DNA of 64,000 nucleotides from positions 62,001 to 126,000 of the forward strand of contig NZ_NPBF01000033.1 of NCBI RefSeq assembly GCF_002272135.1, given 5' to 3'. How positions within the stretch are numbered: position 1 is the first letter of the stretch; each line of letters starts with the position of its first letter. Below are positions 19,818-28,467 of the stretch, one piece after another. The DNA comes from Virgibacillus sp. 7505. GTDB lineage: Bacteria > Bacillota > Bacilli > Bacillales > Amphibacillaceae. The position numbers were made by a program, and so were the translations under genes. Below the pieces are notes generated by a model, which ran no database searches, was not told the origin of the DNA, and worked only from the letters and a program-made list of their open reading frames with translations.

Positions 19818-20832
19818 GTTCCTGCACCTCCGCTCTCACATTCGCTGCGCGGATGAAGTTCAGTGCCTTCTCCACTTCCTGTTCACTGCCTACCAGCTGC
19901 AGGAACAAATTACCGACTGCTCCGGTTTGTGTCTGCAGTACATTTCCTTGCAGGATGTTAATATCAACATCAAATTGTTTCGCAGTCTGGCTGACAACCG
20001 TCTGATTGACGTTTTCGCCGGAGAAGGAAAGTTTCACTATCGTACCTGTACCTTCTTTCACTACTGCTGCAGACAAGGAATCATACTGCTCGCTTCCATC
20101 CAGCTGCTGGACGAATCGCTTTGTGATATCCTGCTGCGGGTCTTGGAATACATGAGCAGCATCGCCTTCTTCTACCACTTTGCCGGTATCCATTACAGCT
20201 ACACGGTGGCAGATTTTACGGATAACATTCATCTCATGCGTAATCAATACAATAGTCAGACCGAGTCGTTTGTTGATGTCCACAAGCAAATCAAGGATGG
20301 AATCTGTTGTTTCCGGATCCAGTGCGGATGTTGCTTCATCACAAAGCAGCACTTTCGGGTCGTTAGCCAATGCCCTTGCAATGCCGACCCGCTGCTTTTG
20401 GCCGCCGCTCAGCTGTGATGGGTAGGCGTTTTCGCGCCCTTTCAATCCGACTAGCTCAATCAGCCGGTCTACTTTTGCTTTTCTTTCTTTTTTCGGCACA
20501 CCAGCTATTTCTAATGGAAAAGCAATGTTTTGGTGTACAGTACGGGACCACAGCAGGTTGAAATGCTGGAAGATCATCCCGATTTCTTGTCTGGCAAGAC
20601 GAAGCTCGTTTTTTCGCTGTTTAACGATATCCTTGCCATTGATGATTATTTCGCCGGCGGTCGGTTCTTCGAGACGATTCAGCAGGCGTACGAAAGTACT
20701 TTTTCCAGCACCGCTGTAGCCAATCACGCCGAAGATTTCACCCGACTCAATCGTAAGATTAAGCTGATCGACCGCTGTAATATTCTGTTTTTTTGTGCGA
20801 TATGTCTTGGAGAGGTTTTTGATAGTGATCAA
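19810..20832 (-). CDS. metN: Methionine ABC transporter ATPase MetN
   Basis: 340 residues from the TTG at 20832, which lies 8 nt after GGAGG; an ATG seven codons upstream has this ribosome site inside its own coding frame, and family members begin MI-N-L, which fits the TTG. Walker A GYSGAGKST, signature LSGGQKQRVGIARAL, Walker B LLCDEATSALD. The C-terminal NIL domain (about residues 250-340) is the allosteric methionine sensor of this transporter class. Confidence 0.95.
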   Translation of the reverse strand: MITIKNLSKTYRTKKQNITAVDQLNLTIESGEIFGVIGYSGAGKSTFVRLLNRLEEPTAGEIIINGKDIVKQRKNELRLARQEIGMIFQHFNLLWSRTVHQNIAFPLEIAGVPKKERKAKVDRLIELVGLKGRENAYPSQLSGGQKQRVGIARALANDPKVLLCDEATSALDPETTDSILDLLVDINKRLGLTIVLITHEMNVIRKICHRVAVMDTGKVVEEGDAAHVFQDPQQDITKRFVQQLDGSEQYDSLSAAVVKEGTGTIVKLSFSGENVNQTVVSQTAKQFDVDINILQGNVLQTQTGAVGNLFLQLVGSEQEVEKALNFIRAANVRAEVQELV

Positions 20833-20867
20833 TATCCGCTCCTCCTTCCTCATGTGGCTTTATAACC

Positions 20868-21029
20868 ATAAAAAAAGCGTCTTCTTGTCCTGAGAACAAA
20901 AAGACGCATCTGCGTTCGATAATTGTTCTCTCATCTGTACAGGTTTCCCTGCAGGAATTGGCACCATACAGGAAAACCTGTGGTTGCCGGGCTTCATCGG
21001 GCCAGTCCCTCCGCCACTCTTGATAAGAG
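20868..21029 (-). promoter_or_regulatory. SAM-I riboswitch (S-box) with terminator
   Basis: Read on the minus strand from 21029: CTCTTATCAAGAG (P1), GGAGGGACTGGCCC, GATGAAGCCCGGCAACC, GGTGCCAATTCCTGC, then AGATGAGAGA closing P1. These are the conserved S-box elements in order. Downstream, GCGTCTTTTTGTTCTCAGGACAAGAAGACGC followed by a T run (to 20868) forms the terminator. SAM binding should stop transcription of metNPQ. Confidence 0.97.
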
Positions 21030-21052
21030 TTTGGTATATGATTGCTAAAAGG

Positions 21053-21082
21053 AGTTTAGCATCTAGTTAATAATCTTGTCAA
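21053..21082 (-). promoter_or_regulatory. Promoter of the metNPQ leader
   Basis: A perfect TTGACA (21082-21077) and TAAACT (21058-21053), 18 nt apart, lie some 25 nt upstream of the riboswitch P1 stem. Confidence 0.75.
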
Positions 21083-21088
21083 CATATT

Positions 21089-21418
21089 TTACATACTTCC
21101 TTGAGCTCCCAGAAATAGTAGTGCCTCCACAAGTAAAATATGCTGATAATCCCCCTCCACCACTTGCCTGTGACAGATACTGCGAAGCTGCACCTCGCCG
21201 CTAAGGAGCTCCTGCAATGTCTGCTCATCGGTACGTATATGTAAAATGCCATAAGGCTTGGAAGCTGGTGTCGTGAGGCTGCTTCTATCTATATGCAAAT
21301 CGAAATGGGCATCCTCCCATTCAATGAAGACCTTCAGCCGCTTGTCATTACATAAAGGCAGCAAATCCTCCCTCACCTCGATCTGATGCTTGAGCTTTGT
21401 CAGTTTTTCGATGATCAT
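21089..21418 (-). CDS. yusD: YusD-like protein
   Basis: 109 residues from ATG 21418 (GGAGGGG, 7-nt spacing). Its layout (hydrophilic N-terminal helix IEKLTKLKHQIEVR, then beta-rich KVFIEWEDAHFDLHIDRS and YGILHIRTDEQTLQELLSGE, C-terminal helix ALLFLGAQGSM) resembles a small SCP2/sterol-carrier-like fold. Position between metN and yusE matches B. subtilis yusD. Function unknown. It ends only about 10 nt before the -35 element of the metNPQ promoter. A terminator separates it from yusE. Confidence 0.7.
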   Translation of the reverse strand: MIIEKLTKLKHQIEVREDLLPLCNDKRLKVFIEWEDAHFDLHIDRSSLTTPASKPYGILHIRTDEQTLQELLSGEVQLRSICHRQVVEGDYQHILLVEALLFLGAQGSM

Positions 21419-21473
21419 CCGCCATCCCCTCCATATACTGTATTTGGCTCTTCTCGTTCTGATTTCCTGCAAG

Positions 21474-21507
21474 AAAAAACAGCTTTCCGGAAAGGAAAGC
21501 TGTTTTT
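21474..21507 (-). terminator. Terminator after yusF-yusE
   Basis: AAACAGCTTTCC and GGAAAGCTGTTT arms with a 4-nt loop and T runs on both sides; it overlaps the yusE stop codon. Confidence 0.82.
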
Positions 21508-21745
21508 ATTCACTCAGCGTCTTGGCCAGCATATGCTGGACGGAATGAAAAGCGTATATTTTTTCCTGAACTTCACCTTGTTTGAAGGTAATGAGACAAG
21601 GCACACTTTCAATCTGATGTTCCTGCATGAAATCAGGAAAGAGAGAGGCGTTCAGTTTATGATAGTATTCCTGGCCCATCATTGCCTCCACCGCAAGGAG
21701 CATTTTTTCAGCAAGCTGACATGTGCCGCAAAAAGGCGTGTGCAC
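21506..21745 (-). CDS. yusE: YusE-type thioredoxin-like protein
   Basis: 79 residues beginning at a GTG preceded by AAGGAT at 5 nt. The thioredoxin active site is CGTC (residues 6-9 of HTPFCGTC), followed by SVPCLITFKQGEV with the cis-proline region. The frame stays open upstream for about 23 codons (to a TGA near 21815) and encodes IHQEQARIFV, which looks like the missing first beta strand, but has no ATG/GTG/TTG in that stretch. The true start may therefore be unusual, or the N terminus shortened. Follows yusF. Confidence 0.72.
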   Translation of the reverse strand: MHTPFCGTCQLAEKMLLAVEAMMGQEYYHKLNASLFPDFMQEHQIESVPCLITFKQGEVQEKIYAFHSVQHMLAKTLSE

Positions 21746-21823
21746 AAATATCCTTGCTTGCTCCTGGTGTATAACGGACTGGACCTCCGTTTTGATAATG
21801 TTGATAATTCATCCCTTCTTTCT

Positions 21824-22174
21824 TCAGACGAGGAAGAATGGATGCACCATGATACTTCTGCTAAGCAGGGCTGTGGCCAATTCTGGGGCCGGGGTCGCCG
21901 CTACCTCTCGATAGGTTCTGTCTACGTAAATATGCTGGGCATGCGGCAGCTCTCGTGCTAACTGTTTTCGCAGCTTATGACCAGCGCTGTCCTCATCCAC
22001 CATAATATATACTTGCTTGTGATCCAAGTCATAGTCATACAACAGCTGTTCCAGCCGCTCGATGCCCAATGTTCCATTGGTGCAGATGATCGTCACTTCC
22101 TCATCGATGATCTTCCTTATCTGCTCTTTATCCGAGCGTCCTTCTACGATAATGACTTTTTCTTCATCACCCAT
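21824..22174 (-). CDS. yusF: YusF-type Toprim domain protein
   Basis: 116 residues forming a compact Toprim domain: VIIVEGRSDKEQI (catalytic Glu near residue 11), ICTNGTLG, and MVDEDSAGHKLRKQL with the DxD metal motif. Related to the RNase M5 and DnaG-type Toprim fold, but no M5-specific extension is present. Function unknown. Likely cotranscribed with yusE. Confidence 0.85.
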   Translation of the reverse strand: MGDEEKVIIVEGRSDKEQIRKIIDEEVTIICTNGTLGIERLEQLLYDYDLDHKQVYIMVDEDSAGHKLRKQLARELPHAQHIYVDRTYREVAATPAPELATALLSRSIMVHPFFLV

Positions 22175-22185
22175 ACTGGCATCAC

Positions 22186-22296
22186 CTATTCTGATCGATA
22201 TTTGATTGCTTTCTTGCCCGAGCCCCCGAATAAAGGCAGCTTAGCAATGAACGCTTGCCATAGTATATGAAAAGAGACCGCCGCCCTTGCTAACAG
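22186..22296 (-). CDS. Possible 36-codon ORF between gcvH and yusF, no standard start
   Basis: After an in-frame TGA, the frame reads LLARAAVSFHILWQAFIA then KLPLFGGSGKKAIKYRSE and a TAG stop. The hydrophobic helix followed by a Gly/Lys-rich basic tail looks protein-like, not random, but the first possible start is CTG at 22296 and no ribosome site is visible. It is either a degenerate small membrane protein gene, a gene with a shifted 5' end, or chance. Confidence 0.25.
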   Translation of the reverse strand: MLARAAVSFHILWQAFIAKLPLFGGSGKKAIKYRSE

Positions 22297-22318
22297 ATAT
22301 CAACAAGGACCCAAAAAA

Positions 22319-22708
22319 TTAATCCTCTTTAATCCGTCCTTCGTAATCCTCAACAGAAAGCAAGCTCTCATACGCTGCTTCATCGTCTGTTTCCACTACG
22401 ATCATCCATGCTTTCTCGTATGGGGATTCATTTACGAACTCAGGGCTGTCGTCCAAATCTTCGTTCACTGCTACGACTTTACCGCTAATCGGAGCATACA
22501 GCTCTGAAACTGTTTTAACAGATTCGACGCTGCCGAATGGCTCGTCTGCTTTCAATTCGTCACCAACTGATGGAAGTTCCACGAACACGATGTCTCCGAG
22601 TTCATCCTGGGCGAAGTCGGTAATACCGATTCGATATTGATTGCCTTCTTCTTTTTTAATCCATTCATGTTCCTCAGTATAACGTAGATCTTTCGGTAAG
22701 TTGCTCAT
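22319..22708 (-). CDS. gcvH: Glycine cleavage system H protein
   Basis: 129 residues, full length. The lipoyl-lysine is K65 in [16 protein letters not shown], and the flanking LPSVGDEL and [13 protein letters not shown] are invariant family segments. It carries the aminomethyl group in glycine cleavage; in lipoate scavenging and relay in Bacillus, GcvH also donates lipoyl or octanoyl groups to other enzymes. The other gcv genes are not nearby, as in B. subtilis. Confidence 0.96.
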   Translation of the reverse strand: MSNLPKDLRYTEEHEWIKKEEGNQYRIGITDFAQDELGDIVFVELPSVGDELKADEPFGSVESVKTVSELYAPISGKVVAVNEDLDDSPEFVNESPYEKAWMIVVETDDEAAYESLLSVEDYEGRIKED

Positions 22709-22791
22709 TTTTATTCCTCCACCTATTTTCTACAAGAATAGCTAACATATTTACTATAAGAGGTAATAGATAAAATTACCACCGTTTCTGC

Positions 22792-23151
22792 TTAATTCGA
22801 AGCAGTCACAGTTTCGTACACTTCCGGTTTGAAACCTACCGCTGACGCCTTCTCCCCAACTAATAGCGGTCGCTTGATCAGCATACCGTTTTCGGACAGC
22901 CATGACTTGAGCTGGGCATCATCTGCCTCTTTGATTTTCTCTTTATAGCCGCCCTCCCGGTATACCTTTCCGCTCGTATTAAACAGTTTGGTAAGCGGCA
23001 ATCCGCTTTTATCCGCTGCTTCTTGCAGGATCTCCGGACTTGGCGGGTTCTCTACGATATGTATCGCTTCATAGGGTACGTCATTCGCATCCAGCCATTT
23101 CTTTGCATTTTTACATGTACTGCAATTCGGGTACCAATAAAATCGGAACAT
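22792..23151 (-). CDS. yusI: ArsC/Spx family protein (YusI-like)
   Basis: 119 residues from ATG 23151 (AAGGAG). The N-terminal YPNCSTCKNAKKWLD carries a CxxC pair at residues 10 and 13, and the C-terminal MLIKRPLLVG is the arsenate reductase/Spx-like RP motif. Spx proper has a CxxC and contacts RNA polymerase alpha; this branch (YusI, YffB-like) is thought to be a thiol oxidoreductase of unknown target. Position next to gcvH is conserved. Confidence 0.83.
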   Translation of the reverse strand: MFRFYWYPNCSTCKNAKKWLDANDVPYEAIHIVENPPSPEILQEAADKSGLPLTKLFNTSGKVYREGGYKEKIKEADDAQLKSWLSENGMLIKRPLLVGEKASAVGFKPEVYETVTASN

Positions 23152-23261
23152 ACAGATCTCCTTCCTTTTCATACTGCTATTTTAGCATAGTCCTTTGCAT
23201 CTTTCGCACAGAATAATCGCCAGGATCCCGGGTACGATAAAAAGGAAAAAGGAGGGATCCC

Positions 23262-23501
23262 ATGCCAGCAGAAAATCAGCAAAATGTTATGCTGCAGCCG
23301 CCAGAAATGATCTCAGAAAAAGACTTACTGTACTTGAGCGATATGCTCAACTGGAACTTGAATGCCGCAAAAAAGGCACAGCATGCTGCCGGTGAAGTGC
23401 AGCTGACAGATGCCCAGGAAGCGCTGCACACTATCGGCCAGATGCATCAGCGCCATTATGATATGTTACTGGAGCATTTGAAGACAAAACCGCTCAATTA
23501 A
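23262..23501 (+). CDS. Small helical protein, probably spore-related
   Basis: 79 residues after AAGGAGG. Predicted helices MISEKDLLYLSDMLNWNLNAAKKAQHAAGEV and AQEALHTIGQMHQRHYDMLLEHL form a CotF-like hairpin. It is 12 nt upstream of, and presumably cotranscribed with, the next CotF-like gene. Specific function unknown. Confidence 0.72.
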   Translation: MPAENQQNVMLQPPEMISEKDLLYLSDMLNWNLNAAKKAQHAAGEVQLTDAQEALHTIGQMHQRHYDMLLEHLKTKPLN

Positions 23502-23513
23502 GGAGGGAACGTT

Positions 23514-23837
23514 ATGCCAGAGAATCAAAAAATAGAAAATCCCCAGACACCAGTCCCGACAACGCAGAACATGAATGACCGGGATCATGTCACTGATCTG
23601 CTTGCTACCGAAAAGTATATGACAGCTTCTTACAGCACGGCACTCAACGAAATGAGCAATCAGTCGTTATATGAAACAGTAGCTCGTATGTTCAAGGAGA
23701 CACAGGACTCCCAGCGTAATTTGTATAACCTGATGTTCCAGCATGGGTGGTACAGCCTGGAGCAAGCTCCGCAGCAAAAAGTGGAACAGGCTTATCAGCA
23801 ATTCAGCAAAACACGACAAGAACTTCCCTATACATGA
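23514..23837 (+). CDS. yusN: CotF-family spore coat protein (YusN-like)
   Basis: 107 residues. After a Pro/Gln-rich N terminus (about 25 residues) comes the coat F domain: DRDHVTDLLATEKYMTASYSTALNEMSNQSLYETVARMFKETQDSQRNLYNLMFQHGWYSLEQAP. Matches YusN in size and location near the yusO-type regulator. Starts with ATG after GGAGGG. Confidence 0.78.
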   Translation: MPENQKIENPQTPVPTTQNMNDRDHVTDLLATEKYMTASYSTALNEMSNQSLYETVARMFKETQDSQRNLYNLMFQHGWYSLEQAPQQKVEQAYQQFSKTRQELPYT

Positions 23838-23844
23838 CACAGAC

Positions 23845-23874
23845 GGACAATCAGCTGCTGATTGTCCTTTTTTA
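23845..23874 (+). terminator. Terminator after the yusN-type gene
   Basis: Perfect arms GGACAATCAG and CTGATTGTCC, followed by TTTTTT. Confidence 0.88.
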
Positions 23875-23892
23875 ACCAATCCAAAAAAAATA

Positions 23893-23921
23893 TTGACGCA
23901 GAGGATACAAACCCGTAATAT
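23893..23921 (+). promoter_or_regulatory. Promoter of the marR gene
   Basis: TTGACG (23893-23898), a 17-nt spacer and a TAATAT box (23916-23921). The operator palindrome begins 2 nt downstream, covering the expected start of transcription. Confidence 0.75.
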
Positions 23922-23923
23922 AC

Positions 23924-23935
23924 TTGCATGTGCAA
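23924..23935 (+). promoter_or_regulatory. MarR operator 1 (palindrome)
   Basis: TTGCATGTGCAA, a perfect inverted repeat with a 2-nt centre. A near-identical element lies before the downstream permease gene (24406-24415), so both are probably bound by the MarR protein encoded between them. Confidence 0.7.
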
Positions 23936-23964
23936 CTATTTGAGCTATCTGAAAGGAGCGGACC

Positions 23965-24387
23965 ATGAGCAGGACACAAGACGAGTTAGGACTGCTTTTA
24001 TCCCGGACATACTTATCCTTGAAACGGGAAACGTCCCGCATGCTTCAACAGTTTGAACTGACACCAGAACAATTCTCCCTTATTGCGGAATTGGACAAGC
24101 AGGATAACATCACCCAAAAAGAGCTTGCCGACTTAACGGAAAGAGAGCAGACCACCGTTACGAAGATAGTCGATAAACTTGTCAAAAAGGGACTGGTCAC
24201 CCGCGGACATGATCTCCACGACCGCCGGGCAATCCGTTTGCAAATTACAGCAGAAGGCCGGGATCTGGTCAAAGATATCAAACCGAAGATAGAAGAAATC
24301 GAAAATCATGCTTATTTAGGTTTCCAACGGAAGGATATAGAATTGCTGCATACTCTGATTCGAAAGCTGCATCAGAATTTGCAGTGA
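23965..24387 (+). CDS. MarR-family transcriptional repressor (YusO-like)
   Basis: 140 residues with a winged helix: TPEQFSLIAELDKQDNITQKELADLTEREQTTVTKIVDKLVKKGLVTRGHDLHDRRAIRLQITAEG. The DRRA wing motif is canonical. No cysteine in the sensor position, so a ligand-binding not thiol sensor is likely. Flanked by matching palindromes, it probably represses itself and the permease. In B. subtilis yusO sits with the MFS gene yusP; here the partner is an ABC-2-type permease. Confidence 0.88.
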   Translation: MSRTQDELGLLLSRTYLSLKRETSRMLQQFELTPEQFSLIAELDKQDNITQKELADLTEREQTTVTKIVDKLVKKGLVTRGHDLHDRRAIRLQITAEGRDLVKDIKPKIEEIENHAYLGFQRKDIELLHTLIRKLHQNLQ

Positions 24388-24405
24388 TTTTTTTCGCTAA
24401 ATACA

Positions 24406-24415
24406 TGCACGTGCA
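24406..24415 (+). promoter_or_regulatory. MarR operator 2 before the permease gene
   Basis: TGCACGTGCA (within CATGCACGTGCAACTA), matching operator 1 at ten positions including the flanking CAACTA. It lies 26 nt before the TTG start of the permease. Confidence 0.65.
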
Positions 24416-24440
24416 ACTAATATAGAATGGAGTTTTTATT

Positions 24441-25511
24441 TTGCGTTTACAACCTTTGCGGGAAATGCTTAAAATCCCGAATACGAAAGTGGGCATGGCT
24501 TTTGCCATACTTGTCCCATTACTATTTTCCGTCATCTGGCTGACAGGCTATCATGATGCAACAAATCATCTGGACCGCTTGCATGTTGCTGTCGTCAATG
24601 AAGATGGCGAACAGGCCAATGCATTGGCAGAACAAATGTTGGATAGTATGCCATTTGATGCGGATCTTGCTTCTTATGATGAAGCAAAGAAACAGCTGGA
24701 TAAAAATGATATTACGATGCTGATTGTCATTCCGGAAGCATTCACCGAAAACTTAGCCAAACAGAGTGACACGACATTACAATTCTACTTGAACAGCTCC
24801 AACTCACAGGTTGCTTTATCGGCAGCTGAAAGTACAGCAAGACAAATGACGGACTCTATAGCTGGTTCCAATGTACAAGCAGAAATCATCAAAGAAAATC
24901 ACATTGATAACTTCGCAACCAGTATGGTACCGATGATCCTTGGTTTCATCATCTTCATCGCTGTCATGACAATGAATATCCAAATGAACATTGTCACACA
25001 AATCCTGAGTCGTAAATTCGGCAAATGGCAGCTCTTCTGGAATAAACAGCTGCTTTTACTGATTATCGGTCTTGTCGTAACGACGATTATCGTAACGATT
25101 CATGCACTTGCAAACGATACAGCTGCTTCCTACATGCAGCTATGGGGATTCGAGCTGCTAGTTGTCTTTGCCTGCATCGCTTTCACACAGATGAGCTTTG
25201 CTATTTTCGGCAATGCTGGTGCTTTATTCAACGTTGCTATGATTCCGTTCCAATTGATGGCTGCCGGAAATATCATTCCGACAGACCTATTGTCTCCTAT
25301 ATTCCGTGTAATAGGCGCTATACTGCCAGCTTCTAATGGGGTGCAAGGCTTCACTCAGCTAATTTACGCCGGAGAAAGTGTACCATCAACTATCCTCCAT
25401 CTTGGATTGATCTTGATTATCACGTTCTTACTTACATGTGCAGCATTAATGCTGAAAAAACAGCAGCCTGTTCAGTTTGTTAAAAAAGACGGAAAAGCTG
25501 CAGCAGTATAA
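24441..25511 (+). CDS. ABC-2/YhgE-Pip-type membrane permease, probable efflux
   Basis: 356 residues from TTG (TGGAG, 8 nt). One N-terminal membrane segment (VGMAFAILVPLLFSVIWLTGY), an extracellular domain of about 130 residues (DRLHVAVVNEDGEQ, ITMLIVIPEAFTENL), then five C-terminal segments with the MAAGNIIPTDLLSPIFRVIGAILPASNGVQGFTQLIY block. This is the architecture of ABC-2 membrane_3/YhgE proteins. No ATPase gene is adjacent. Under MarR control by context, so likely drug or lipophilic-compound export. Confidence 0.8.
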   Translation: MRLQPLREMLKIPNTKVGMAFAILVPLLFSVIWLTGYHDATNHLDRLHVAVVNEDGEQANALAEQMLDSMPFDADLASYDEAKKQLDKNDITMLIVIPEAFTENLAKQSDTTLQFYLNSSNSQVALSAAESTARQMTDSIAGSNVQAEIIKENHIDNFATSMVPMILGFIIFIAVMTMNIQMNIVTQILSRKFGKWQLFWNKQLLLLIIGLVVTTIIVTIHALANDTAASYMQLWGFELLVVFACIAFTQMSFAIFGNAGALFNVAMIPFQLMAAGNIIPTDLLSPIFRVIGAILPASNGVQGFTQLIYAGESVPSTILHLGLILIITFLLTCAALMLKKQQPVQFVKKDGKAAAV

Positions 25512-25515
25512 AAAG

Positions 25516-25546
25516 AAACCTCCGCATGCAGAATGCGGAGGTTTTT
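25516..25546. terminator. Bidirectional terminator between the permease gene and copZ
   Basis: AAACCTCCGCAT and ATGCGGAGGTTT arms with a 5-nt loop; A-rich left and T-rich right flanks. The copZ stop is 2 nt away. Confidence 0.88.
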
Positions 25547-25547
25547 C

Positions 25548-25754
25548 TTATGCTACTACTTCATAACCTTGTTCTTCGATTGCTTCTTTCATATCATCTT
25601 TCGTCACTAATGTATCATCATACACAACATCGACTTTTCCGCTGGCCAAATCCACGTCCACTCCTTGAATTCCTTCCAGTTCTCCTAGTGCTCCTTTGAC
25701 TGCTTTCTCACAATGTCCGCAAGTCATCCCGTTTACTTGTAATGTCATTTCCAT
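25548..25754 (-). CDS. copZ: Copper chaperone CopZ
   Basis: 68-residue heavy-metal-associated domain. Cu(I)-binding GMTCGHC motif with C12 and C15, and a YEVV ending. It delivers Cu(I) to CopA. It lies 3 nt after the copA stop. Confidence 0.96.
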   Translation of the reverse strand: MEMTLQVNGMTCGHCEKAVKGALGELEGIQGVDVDLASGKVDVVYDDTLVTKDDMKEAIEEQGYEVVA

Positions 25755-25757
25755 GTC

Positions 25758-28142
25758 TTATCTCTCCTTTAATTGTCTTTTCAATCGTAAAGCATTTGCT
25801 ACCACACTGACAGAACTGAAGGCCATTGCTGCTCCAGCCAGCCATGGTGCCAGCAGACCGATTGCCGCAACTGGTATACCCGCACTGTTATATGCAAGTG
25901 CCCAAAATAAATTCTGTTTGATGTTGCGTATTGTTTTCGCACTATACCCTAATGCTTTTGGTACGAGTTTGAGGTCTCCGCCAAGGATGGTCACTCCTGC
26001 AGCTTCTATTGCAACATCTGTGCCGGTGCCGATGGCAATTCCGATATCAGCGGCTGCCAATGCAGGTGCATCATTGATGCCGTCCCCTACCATCGCGACA
26101 GTAAAACCTTCCTGCTGCAGAGCCGCAATTCGATCTGCCTTTCCAGTGGGAAGCACACTGGCAAAAACGGTGTCGATCCCAACTTTCGCCGCTATGCTGT
26201 CAGCTGTTCGCTGATTATCCCCTGTCAGCATGACTGTCCGGATACCTTGTGATTTCAATTGTTTAATAGCTTCTGCTGCATCTGGTTTAACGGCATCACT
26301 GACGGCGATGATTGATTCTATCTTTTTTTCTGCAGCAAGGTACATGACAGTCTTTCCGTCTTTTTCTAACGTATCAGCCTGGAGCTTAAAGTCTTCAAGC
26401 GGCACATTATTTTCTGACATGAGTGCACTATTCCCAATTAGAATAGGAGTCCCTTCAACTATTCCTTTGATACCCCTGCCAGGTATATTCTCAAACGTTT
26501 CCGCTTCCTTGACTGGAAGACTATGCTCTTCCCCGTATTGAACAAAAGACTGGGCAAGCGGATGCTCCGATTGTTTTTCGAGCGCAATCGCTTCAGACAA
26601 GTGGTGCGTGTCACCCAAAATATCTGTCACCTGCGGTCTTCCTTGGGTGATTGTGCCAGTTTTATCGAAGACGACAGCATTTACCTTATATGCTGTCTCC
26701 AGCTGTTCGCCGCCTTTGAACAAGATGCCTGCTTCTGCTGCTTTGCCTGTGCCAACCATGATGCTTGTCGGAGTAGCGAGTCCCAGTGCACAAGGGCATG
26801 CGATTACCAATACAGCGATAGCTGCTGTCAAAGCTGGAGCCATCTCCCCTGGATTCACCAGGAGGATCCATACTGCAAATGTAAGTATACTAATTACTAT
26901 AACTGCCGGAACGAAAAACGAAGAAACGCGATCGGCAAAGCGCTGGATAGGTGCTTTGGATCCTTGAGCACGTTCTACTGCACGAATGATTTCCGCAAGA
27001 ACCGACTCTTCATTTGAATGTGTCACTTTTACTTGGATTGTTCCATTTCCATTGACTGTAGCACCTGCTACCTTATCACCAATATCTTTGCTGACTGGAA
27101 TACTTTCTCCAGTGAGCATCGATTCGTCAACATGGGTACTGCCTTTCACAATGATGCCATCTGCAGGAAGTTTCTCTCCAGGGCGTACAATAACGATATC
27201 ACCTTGCACCAGCTCTGCAGCCGCAATTTTCTCTTCCTGTTCCCCACGCAATACGGTCGCTTCTTTCGCCTGTAAGCCGACGAGGGAAGTGATTGCTGTA
27301 GTAGTTCGCCCTTTCGCCACCTTTTCCATATATTTACCAAGAAGAATCAAGGTGATCAAAATGGCACTCGTCTCGAAATAAAGCGCAGGCATATGTCCGC
27401 TGCCTTGAAAACGAATTACTTCATATAAACTGTAGAAATATGCTGCACTTGTGCCAAGCGCAACAAGCACATCCATATTAGCGGACCCGCTGCGTAAGCT
27501 ATGATAAGCTCCTCTGTAAAATTGCCAGCCGATCAAAAATTGAACCGGTGTAGCCAATAATAGCTGCACCCACGGATTCATAAGGATATGCGGTACTTCA
27601 TACAAGCCCAAATGTCCGCCCATTGTAGCGAGCAGCGGCAAAGATAGCAAAGCGGATAGCAGTAGTTTCATTTGCATCATCCGGATACCTTTGTCTCTGG
27701 CTTGCTCATTTTCTTCCCTGGATTTACGCGGGCTTGCATCATAGCCTAATTTCCGGATACGCTCGATAAATTCATCTGTACCTGTAAGCAGGGGATTATA
27801 GCGAATGGCTGCCGTCTCTCCAGCCAGGTTGACAACAGCATGCTGGATGCCCTCCTGCTTGTTCAGCACCTTCTCGATTCTTGCTGAACAGGCAGCGCAA
27901 GTCATTCCTTTTATATCTAGGGAAACTTCCTCAGGTTCCACTCCGTAGCCTAGCTTTTCAATCTTACCTGTTAAATCTGTTTCATCCACCTGGTTCGGAT
28001 CAAAAGAGATTGCTGCCTTTTCTGTTGCCAAATTGACATTGGCCTCTACCGTATCCATCTTGTTCAACACTTTTTCGATACGGGTTGCACATGCAGCACA
28101 AGTCATACCGGTAATGGGTACTGTTACTTGCTTCTTCTCCAT
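25758..28142 (-). CDS. copA: Copper-exporting P1B-type ATPase CopA
   Basis: 794 residues. Two N-terminal HMA domains with GMTCAAC motifs near residues 12-18 and 80-86; eight membrane segments; the [12 protein letters not shown] copper site; DKTGTITQG phosphorylation site; SEHPLAQ nucleotide-binding HP motif; and [10 protein letters not shown] hinge. Pumps Cu(I) out of the cytoplasm. Lies between csoR and copZ in one operon. Confidence 0.97.
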   Translation of the reverse strand: MEKKQVTVPITGMTCAACATRIEKVLNKMDTVEANVNLATEKAAISFDPNQVDETDLTGKIEKLGYGVEPEEVSLDIKGMTCAACSARIEKVLNKQEGIQHAVVNLAGETAAIRYNPLLTGTDEFIERIRKLGYDASPRKSREENEQARDKGIRMMQMKLLLSALLSLPLLATMGGHLGLYEVPHILMNPWVQLLLATPVQFLIGWQFYRGAYHSLRSGSANMDVLVALGTSAAYFYSLYEVIRFQGSGHMPALYFETSAILITLILLGKYMEKVAKGRTTTAITSLVGLQAKEATVLRGEQEEKIAAAELVQGDIVIVRPGEKLPADGIIVKGSTHVDESMLTGESIPVSKDIGDKVAGATVNGNGTIQVKVTHSNEESVLAEIIRAVERAQGSKAPIQRFADRVSSFFVPAVIVISILTFAVWILLVNPGEMAPALTAAIAVLVIACPCALGLATPTSIMVGTGKAAEAGILFKGGEQLETAYKVNAVVFDKTGTITQGRPQVTDILGDTHHLSEAIALEKQSEHPLAQSFVQYGEEHSLPVKEAETFENIPGRGIKGIVEGTPILIGNSALMSENNVPLEDFKLQADTLEKDGKTVMYLAAEKKIESIIAVSDAVKPDAAEAIKQLKSQGIRTVMLTGDNQRTADSIAAKVGIDTVFASVLPTGKADRIAALQQEGFTVAMVGDGINDAPALAAADIGIAIGTGTDVAIEAAGVTILGGDLKLVPKALGYSAKTIRNIKQNLFWALAYNSAGIPVAAIGLLAPWLAGAAMAFSSVSVVANALRLKRQLKER

Positions 28143-28154
28143 ATGGACCGCCTC

Positions 28155-28454
28155 CTATTTGCCGAATTGCTGCAGTACTTTCATCAATTCATCGATGGCC
28201 TCATCCCCATCTCCATGCTGAATTGCATGGGAAACACAATGCTTCATATGTCTTTCGGTAACTGCGGCTCCGGTTTTTTTCAGTGCCGCCTGAATAGCTG
28301 ATATTTGAACAAGGATATCCACACAATATCTATCTTCCTCGACCATGTTCTGAAGTCCTCTAACTTGCCCCTCGATTCGTTTGAGCCGATTAACAAGCGC
28401 TTGCTTCTCTGTCGTAGTCCTTGATTTGACTGGCTTTTTATCTGAATGTTCCAT
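28155..28454 (-). CDS. csoR: Copper-sensing repressor CsoR
   Basis: 99 residues with the CsoR/RcnR fold. Cu(I) ligands C44 (DRYCVDI), H69 and C73 (ERHMKHC) are all present, which distinguishes CsoR from RcnR and CstR. N-terminal RLKRIEGQVRGLQNMV is the DNA-binding helix. Copper binding should release the operator at 28496-28515. Confidence 0.96.
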   Translation of the reverse strand: MEHSDKKPVKSRTTTEKQALVNRLKRIEGQVRGLQNMVEEDRYCVDILVQISAIQAALKKTGAAVTERHMKHCVSHAIQHGDGDEAIDELMKVLQQFGK

Positions 28455-28467
28455 AGCACACCTCCTT

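Noticed and set aside
21386-21961. Open frame of 191 codons on the plus strand
   Set aside because: Spans three short minus-strand genes (yusD, yusE, yusF) that are each recognisable.
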